Of a DNA stretch of 64,000 bases, positions 59,356 through 64,000 are shown in pieces. The stretch spans positions 1,860,001 to 1,924,000 of the forward strand of contig NZ_CP034753.1 of assembly GCF_004006235.1 (NCBI RefSeq). The letters run 5' to 3'. The position numbers and the translations under genes were made by a program. Source of the DNA: Agromyces sp. LHK192 (GTDB taxonomy: Bacteria; Actinomycetota; Actinomycetes; Actinomycetales; Microbacteriaceae). Each line of letters begins with the position of its first letter. The first letter of the stretch is position 1. The notes under the pieces are model-generated. The model ran no database searches. It was not told where the DNA came from and worked only from the letters and a program-made list of their open reading frames with translations.

Positions 59356-60321
59356 ATGACCGATTCGTTCCCTACCGATTCAGATTCCGCATCGACTCCC
59401 GACACCCGCGGGAACCTCTCCCGTCGCTCGCTGATCGCCCTCGGCGGGGCGATCTCCGCGGGCGCAGCGCTCGGTGCGGCCGGTGGCGCCGCGCCGGCCC
59501 GCGCCCAGTCCGCGCCGAGCGCGGGGTGGTCGTTCGACCGTCGTGCCCGTGCCCTCGCCGACCTCGAGCGGGAGGCATCCGTCAGCATCGGCGTCGTCGC
59601 GGCGGTGCGCGGCGAACGCCGGGCGTTCCGCTACCGCGCCGACGAACGGTTCCCGATGTGCTCCTTGTTCAAGACGCTTGCGGCCGCATCGCTCGTCCAG
59701 CAGCGCGGGTACGACGACGTCTACTGGACGACGCCGATCCCGTACACGAGGGCGGACATCGTGATCGACTCCTCGGTGCTCGGTGGCGAGAACCCGCCGA
59801 TGCAGGCATCGCCGGACCTGATGTGCGACGCAGCGGTTCGCGCGAGCGACAACACCGCGGGCAACCTGCTGCTGCGCGAACTCGGAGGTCCCGCAGCGAT
59901 CACGGCATTCGCCGCCTCGCTCGGCGCGCGCAACACGCGGCTCGACCGCTGGGAGCCGGACCTCAACCAGGCGCTGCCCGGCGACCTGCGGGACACGTCC
60001 ACGCCCGACGACATCGCGATGTTGTACGAGGCGCTCCTCCTCGACGACGCGGCGGGCGTGCTCGCGTCGGCGCGCCTGCGGGAGTGGATGCTGCGCTGCC
60101 AGACCTCCGGGAAGCGGATGCGGAACGGCCTCGACGGTCCGTACGAGCTCGCCGACAAGACCGGCGGCGGATCCTACGGCGTCGTGAACGACGCGGGCGT
60201 GCTGTGGCGGCCGGGGCATCCGCCGATGACGATCGCGATCATGACCCGGACGGATCGATCGGATGCCACCCGCAATGACGCCGTGGTCGCCGAGGCGACC
60301 CGCATCGTCGTCGGCGGGTGA
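59356..60321 (+). CDS. Class A beta-lactamase with Tat signal
   Basis: Exported serine beta-lactamase. The 321-residue protein has a twin-arginine signal (LSRRSLIALGGAISAGAALG, cut probably after ARA), then SLFK (Ser about 103, Lys 106), SDN (164-166), EPDLN (Glu about 200, the deacylation base), and KTGGGSYG (268). All class A catalytic residues are present, so it should hydrolyse beta-lactams. Export through Tat is known for mycobacterial BlaC. Divergent from the LysR gene, the ampR-bla layout more usual in proteobacteria. Confidence 0.94.
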   Translation: MTDSFPTDSDSASTPDTRGNLSRRSLIALGGAISAGAALGAAGGAAPARAQSAPSAGWSFDRRARALADLEREASVSIGVVAAVRGERRAFRYRADERFPMCSLFKTLAAASLVQQRGYDDVYWTTPIPYTRADIVIDSSVLGGENPPMQASPDLMCDAAVRASDNTAGNLLLRELGGPAAITAFAASLGARNTRLDRWEPDLNQALPGDLRDTSTPDDIAMLYEALLLDDAAGVLASARLREWMLRCQTSGKRMRNGLDGPYELADKTGGGSYGVVNDAGVLWRPGHPPMTIAIMTRTDRSDATRNDAVVAEATRIVVGG

Positions 60322-60359
60322 GGGAATACGAACGCATCGATCCGGCGTTGCACCTCACC

Positions 60360-61022
60360 GTGACTTCCCCCATCAAGATCGACATCTGGTCCGACATCGC
60401 CTGCCCGTGGTGCTACATCGGCAAGCGGCACCTCGAGGCCGGCATCGCCGCCCTCGGCGAGGACGCCCCCGACGTGGAGATCGAGTACCACTCGTACGAG
60501 CTCTCGCCCGACACGCCCCTGGACTTCGAGGGTTCGACGGTCGAGTACCTCTCCGAGCGCAAGGGCATGCCGGTCGAGCGCGTCGAGCAGATGCTGGACC
60601 ACGTGACCGGCGTGGCCGCGAAGGCCGGCCTCGAGTACCACTTCGAGCAGGTCGCGCACACCAAGACGCTCAAGGCGCACGAGCTGCTGCACTTCGCGAA
60701 GGCGCACGGCAAGCAGCTCGAGCTCAAGGAGCGCCTGCTGAAGGCCTACTTCACCGAGGGCGGGCGGGTGAACCGCATCGACGAGCTCGTCGGCTATGCC
60801 GAGGAGGTCGGGCTCGACGGCGCCGCCGCCCGCGAGGCGCTCGAGTCGGGGTCGTTCGGCGCCGACGTCCAGGACGACATCGCGCAGGCGCAGGCCTACG
60901 GCATCCAGGGCGTGCCCTTCTTCGTGTTCGAGGGCAAGTACGGCGTCTCGGGCGCGCAGCCGGCCGAGGTGTTCGCGAACGTGCTCACGCAGGTGGCCGA
61001 CGAGCAGGGACAGGCGGCGTGA
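60360..61022 (+). CDS. DsbA family (FrnE-like) oxidoreductase
   Basis: Cytosolic thioredoxin-fold protein of the FrnE type. The 220-residue protein begins IKIDIWSDIACPWCYIGKRH with a CPWC active site (Cys 15 and 18), has a helical insert, and the cis-Pro loop IQGVPFFVFEGKYGVSGAQP. No signal peptide. GTG 60360 is chosen because MTSPIKIDIWSD is the normal start; GTG 60318, overlapping the beta-lactamase stop, would add 14 unconserved residues. Followed by a small cysteine-containing gene with a four-base overlap. Confidence 0.9.
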   Translation: MTSPIKIDIWSDIACPWCYIGKRHLEAGIAALGEDAPDVEIEYHSYELSPDTPLDFEGSTVEYLSERKGMPVERVEQMLDHVTGVAAKAGLEYHFEQVAHTKTLKAHELLHFAKAHGKQLELKERLLKAYFTEGGRVNRIDELVGYAEEVGLDGAAAREALESGSFGADVQDDIAQAQAYGIQGVPFFVFEGKYGVSGAQPAEVFANVLTQVADEQGQAA

Positions 61023-61153
61023 CCGACGGGGCGCCCACGCCCACCGATGCGCCGGCGCCGGCGTCGCCGTTCACGCTCGTGGCCGGCGACCCCGCGGCCA
61101 TGGTGTGCGAGGGCGACGTCTGCTTCGTGCCCGGGAGCGAGACGCCTCGTTGA
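61019..61153 (+). CDS. Small hypothetical protein, 44 residues, two cysteines
   Basis: Starts with GTG overlapping the stop of the DsbA-like gene (GTGA) and ends at TGA 61151-61153. It has a Pro/Ala/Thr-rich start (about 1-17) and a compact end FTLVAGDPAAMVCEGDVCFV with a CxxxxC pair. The coupled start and composition like the neighbours suggest a real gene. The two Cys beside a thiol oxidoreductase may mean a redox partner; this is inference. I do not recognise a family with certainty. Confidence 0.6.
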   Translation: MTDGAPTPTDAPAPASPFTLVAGDPAAMVCEGDVCFVPGSETPR

Positions 61154-61293
61154 TCGAGTAGGGAGCGCAGCGACCGTATCGAGATCGCCGGTGCGGGTCT
61201 CGATACGCTTCGCTCCTCGACCGCCGGTCGTTCGGGTCTCGATACGCTTCGCTCCTCGACCGCCGGTGGCTGGTTCGCTACTCGACCGCCGGT
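61151..61293. repeat. REP-like inverted/direct repeat cluster
   Basis: Two nearly identical 34-base units at 61195-61228 and 61234-61267 read GGGTCTCGATACGCTTCGCT then CCTCGACCGCCGGT. A third, partial unit ends at 61293 (CTACTCGACCGCCGGT). An inverted, diverged copy lies at 61151-61186 (TGATCGAGTAGGGAGCGCAG then CGACCGTATCGAGATC). The cluster can fold into long alternative hairpins. It fills the gap between the convergent small gene and ybaK and could act as a terminator or as a mobile REP-type repeat. Confidence 0.85.
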
Positions 61294-61295
61294 GC

Positions 61296-61778
61296 CTACT
61301 CCGGTTCGCTGAGGTCGGCGACCGTCGCGCCGTAGGCGGCGATCAGGTCGTCGGCCTGCACGAACAGGCTGCGGCCGTGCTCACCCGCGCCCATCGACAC
61401 TCGGCGGCCGACGATCGACTCGTCCGCGTACACGGGCCACGCCGTCGTCGAGCCGAGCGGCGTGATCGTGCCGCGCTCGTACCCGGTCGCGGCGAGCGCG
61501 AGCGAGGCATCCGGCAGTTGCAGCTTGTTGACGCCGACCAGCGCCCGCAGCTTCGGCCAGCTGATCTTGCGGCCGCCGGGCACCAGGGCGAAGAGGAACG
61601 TGTCGTCGCTGCGCTTCACGACGAGCGACTTCACGATGTCGCCGGGTTCGATGCCGAGGAGTTCGGCGGCCTCCTCGAGGCTGCGCGCAGCGGGTCGTTC
61701 GATGACCTCGATCTCGAGGCCGCGGGCCGCGGCATCCGCTCGTACGCGGTCGGCGCCCGTGGGCGTTGCATCCGTCAT
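61296..61778 (-). CDS. YbaK/ProX-type aminoacyl-tRNA deacylase
   Basis: Trans-editing protein that clears mischarged tRNA, typically Cys-tRNA-Pro or Ala-tRNA-Pro. The 160-residue protein is a single YbaK/EbsC domain with IVKSLVVKRSDDTFLFALVP (Lys of the active site), GGRKISWPKL, TGYERGTITPLG and RRVSMGAGEHGRSLFVQADD. ATG 61778 has GGAGG upstream and the frame beyond it is unrelated. Exact tRNA substrate is not determinable here. Confidence 0.92.
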   Translation of the reverse strand: MTDATPTGADRVRADAAARGLEIEVIERPAARSLEEAAELLGIEPGDIVKSLVVKRSDDTFLFALVPGGRKISWPKLRALVGVNKLQLPDASLALAATGYERGTITPLGSTTAWPVYADESIVGRRVSMGAGEHGRSLFVQADDLIAAYGATVADLSEPE

Positions 61779-61857
61779 CTGGTCCTCCACCGGTGCGCGT
61801 CCTCCGAATCCTATGCGCGCTCGACGGCGCCTCGCCCGCCGAAGCCGTGAAGTCTGG

Positions 61858-61863
61858 GAGAAT
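61858..61863 (+). promoter_or_regulatory. Putative -10 box for dusB (GGGAGAATCG type)
   Basis: GAGAAT in GGGAGAATCG, then eight bases containing GGAGG, then the dusB ATG. Third copy of this promoter word in the window. Confidence 0.45.
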
Positions 61864-61871
61864 CGGAGGCG

Positions 61872-63026
61872 ATGTCCACTCCCACCAGCACCTTCGCGCC
61901 ACTCACGATCGGCGGTCTCGAACTCGACGTGCCCGTGGTGCTCGCACCCATGGCGGGCATCACGAACACCGCGTTCCGTCGGCTCTGCCGCGAGTTCGGC
62001 GCGGGCCTGTACGTCAGCGAGATGATCACGAGCCGTGCGCTCGTCGAGCGCACGCCCGAGTCGATGCGGCTCATCACGCACCACGAGTCCGAGACGACGC
62101 GGTCGATCCAGCTCTACGGCGTCGACCCGAAGACGGTCGCCGAGGCGGTCACGATGCTCGTCGCCGAGGACCGGGCCGACCACATCGACCTGAACTTCGG
62201 ATGCCCAGTGCCGAAGGTCACGCGTAAGGGCGGCGGGTCGGCGCTGCCGTGGAAGACGGGCCTGTTCCGCGACATCGTCGAGGGCGCCGTGCGCGCGGCG
62301 GGCGACATCCCGCTCACGGTGAAGATGCGCAAGGGCATCGACGCCGACCACCTCACCTACCTCGAGGCGGGACGCATCGCCGAGGGCGCGGGCGTCGCGG
62401 CCGTCGCGCTGCACGCGCGTACCGCGTCGGAGTTCTACTCCGGCGAGGCCGACTGGTCGGCGATCACGAAGCTGAAGGAGACGGTGACGACCGTTCCGGT
62501 GCTCGGCAACGGCGACATCTGGTCGGCCGACGACGCACTGCGCATGGTCGCCGAGACCGGTTGCGACGGCGTCGTCGTCGGGCGCGGATGCCTCGGCCGC
62601 CCGTGGCTGTTCGGCGACCTCGCCGCCGGGTTCCGCGGCGAGGACCGCAAGTACGAGCCGTCGCTCGGCGACGTCGCCCGCACGTTCCGGCGGCACGCCG
62701 AGCTGCTCGCCGACTTCTTCGACAGCGAGGAGCGCGGGTGCCGCGACATCCGCAAGCACGTCGCCTGGTACTTCAAGGGGTACCCGGTCGGCGGCGAGCT
62801 GCGGGCGAAGCTCGCGACGGTCGACACGCTCGAACACCTCGACGACCTGCTCGCGACGCTCGACTGGGAGATGCCGTACCCCGGTGAGGGCGCCGAGGGC
62901 CCGCGCGGCCGCGCCGGCACGCCGAAGAATCCGGCGCTGCCCGACGGCTGGCTCGACTCGCAGGAGCTCGCCGGCCACGATCGGGTCACCCTCGTCGACG
63001 CCGAACTCGACACGAGCGGCGGCTGA
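61872..63026 (+). CDS. dusB: tRNA-dihydrouridine synthase DusB-like
   Basis: FMN enzyme that reduces uridine in the tRNA D-loop. The 384-residue protein has APMAGITNTAFRRLCREFGA, the signature LNFGCPVPKVTRKGGGSAL with the catalytic Cys, LTVKMRKGID, the FMN phosphate region VPVLGNGDIWSADDALRM, GVVVGRGCLGRPWLF, and the C-terminal helical tRNA-binding domain. The tail after about residue 335 is extended and polar. dgt follows after five bases, a frequent actinobacterial pair. Confidence 0.95.
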   Translation: MSTPTSTFAPLTIGGLELDVPVVLAPMAGITNTAFRRLCREFGAGLYVSEMITSRALVERTPESMRLITHHESETTRSIQLYGVDPKTVAEAVTMLVAEDRADHIDLNFGCPVPKVTRKGGGSALPWKTGLFRDIVEGAVRAAGDIPLTVKMRKGIDADHLTYLEAGRIAEGAGVAAVALHARTASEFYSGEADWSAITKLKETVTTVPVLGNGDIWSADDALRMVAETGCDGVVVGRGCLGRPWLFGDLAAGFRGEDRKYEPSLGDVARTFRRHAELLADFFDSEERGCRDIRKHVAWYFKGYPVGGELRAKLATVDTLEHLDDLLATLDWEMPYPGEGAEGPRGRAGTPKNPALPDGWLDSQELAGHDRVTLVDAELDTSGG

Positions 63027-63031
63027 GCCCC

Positions 63032-64000
63032 GTGCGCGAACGACTCTTCGGCGGCTACGACGACGCCGACGTGGAGCGGATGCTGCCCGAGGAGCACTCC
63101 TCGCGGCGCAGCGACTTCGCCCGCGATCGGGCACGCCTGCTGCACTCCAGCGCGCTGCGGCGCCTCGCGGCGAAGACGCAGGTGCTGAGCCCGACCGCCG
63201 GGCTCGACTTCGCCCGCAACCGCCTGACGCACTCGCTCGAGGTCGCGCAGATCGGGCGGGAGTTGGCCGCGAACCTCGCGCTCGACCCCGACGTGGTCGA
63301 CACCGCCTGCCTGGCGCACGACCTCGGCCACCCGCCGTTCGGCCACAACGGCGAGAAGGCACTCAACACGTGGGCCGCCGACATCGGCGGGTTCGAGGGC
63401 AATGCGCAGACCCTGCGCGTCCTGACCCGGCTCGAGCCGAAGGTGTTCGGCGACGACGGGCGCAGCTACGGGCTCAACCTGACGCGCGCGAGCCTCGACG
63501 CGAGCTGCAAGTACCCGTGGCCCGAAGACCAGGGCGTCGCCGACCCGTCGGGTCGGCAGAAGTTCGGCTTCTACGCCGACGACGTGGCGGCCTTCGAGTG
63601 GCTGCGGGCCGGCGCCCCGGCCCGACGTCTGTGCATCGAGGCCCAGGTGATGGACCTGAGCGACGACATCGCGTACTCGGTGCACGACTTCGAGGACGCG
63701 ATCGTCAACGGCTACATCGACGTCGAGGCGCTCGGTGCCCGGGTCGACCACGACGACCTCGTCGCATCCATGTCGGAGTGGATCGGCGGGGCGATCCCGG
63801 CAGACGAGCTCATCGCCGCGTTCGACCGGCTCGACTCGCTGCCCGACTGGCTCGACTCGTGGAGCGGCAGCCGCCGCGACCACGCCCGGCTCAAGAACCT
63901 CACGAGCCAGCTCATCGGCCGATTCGCGCACGCCGCGACGGATGCCACCCGCTCCGCGTTCCCGCTCGCGAGCCTGATCCGCTTCGACGCCGACGTCGTC
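63032..64000 (+). CDS. dgt: Deoxyguanosinetriphosphate triphosphohydrolase-like protein (3' end outside window)
   Basis: HD-domain dNTP triphosphohydrolase. GTG 63032 opens a frame with no stop up to the window end, 323 codons. It shows SALRRLAAKTQVLSP, NRLTHSLEVAQIGRELA with the first metal His, the HD pair in AHDLGHPPFGHNGEKAL, and a later MDLSDDIAYSVHDFED with the next metal ligand. The sequence is the family's type 2 form. C-terminal part is missing. Dgt activity on dGTP specifically is assumed from the family. Confidence 0.94.
   Translation, partial: MRERLFGGYDDADVERMLPEEHSSRRSDFARDRARLLHSSALRRLAAKTQVLSPTAGLDFARNRLTHSLEVAQIGRELAANLALDPDVVDTACLAHDLGHPPFGHNGEKALNTWAADIGGFEGNAQTLRVLTRLEPKVFGDDGRSYGLNLTRASLDASCKYPWPEDQGVADPSGRQKFGFYADDVAAFEWLRAGAPARRLCIEAQVMDLSDDIAYSVHDFEDAIVNGYIDVEALGARVDHDDLVASMSEWIGGAIPADELIAAFDRLDSLPDWLDSWSGSRRDHARLKNLTSQLIGRFAHAATDATRSAFPLASLIRFDADVV

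Overview
The window is a stretch of very GC-rich actinobacterial core chromosome, most likely from the family Microbacteriaceae (Agromyces-like). This rests on the division cluster ftsQ-ftsZ-yggS-sepF-yggT-divIVA, the actinobacterial forms of LeuA, DnaJ/HrcA and CydABDC, GTG/TTG starts, and many leaderless genes with TANNNT -10 boxes. I see no tRNA, rRNA, CRISPR array, insertion sequence, prophage or integration site. The genome assignment is inference from gene content, not a database result.

Layout. 1-5946: end of the division and cell-wall cluster (ftsQ partial, ftsZ, yggS, sepF, yggT, divIVA), then lspA and rluD. 5990-12522: dnaE, hisD, nrdR, pyrD. 12595-19530: a minus-strand App1-type phosphatase, a TetR regulator, a four-gene osmoprotectant ABC importer, a DedA protein and a BlaR1-like M56 peptidase. 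19533-25927: blaI, a palindromic operator, and the divergent cytochrome bd operon cydABDC. 25951-34598: pabB, leuS, comEA, comEC and holA; the last two share one reading frame with no stop between them. 34617-39661: a strong bidirectional terminator, rpsT, a hydrolase, lepA, a DUF1990 gene and hemW. 39681-47993: two tandem DUF4870 membrane genes, then a CIRCE-controlled hrcA-dnaJ-rsmE-HIT-phoH-ybeY-corC-era cluster. 48077-52214: a two-component system followed by a MacB-like ABC exporter. 52215-54293: terminators, a 14-bp tandem array, a leucine-rich leader peptide and leuA. 54353-64000: a TRIC/UPF0126 protein, recO, uppS, a Pr6Pr protein, a serine hydrolase/LysR/class A beta-lactamase island, a DsbA-like protein with a 44-residue partner, a REP-like repeat, ybaK, dusB and a partial dgt.

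How the genes work together. Most genes serve housekeeping: septum assembly and polar growth, replication, translation quality control, ribosome and tRNA maturation, and lipid carrier synthesis. The accessory signal lies in regulation. A BlaI/BlaR1 pair sits back to back with cytochrome bd oxidase. An AmpR-like LysR/beta-lactamase pair may answer to beta-lactams or cell-wall fragments. A leaderless leucine attenuator precedes leuA. Two genes (yggT and the DUF1990 gene) appear to take their -10 box from the TAG stop codon of the gene before. I found no dense defence or biosynthetic island; the most unusual items are the fused comEC-holA frame, the leuA upstream region and the BlaI-cyd junction.
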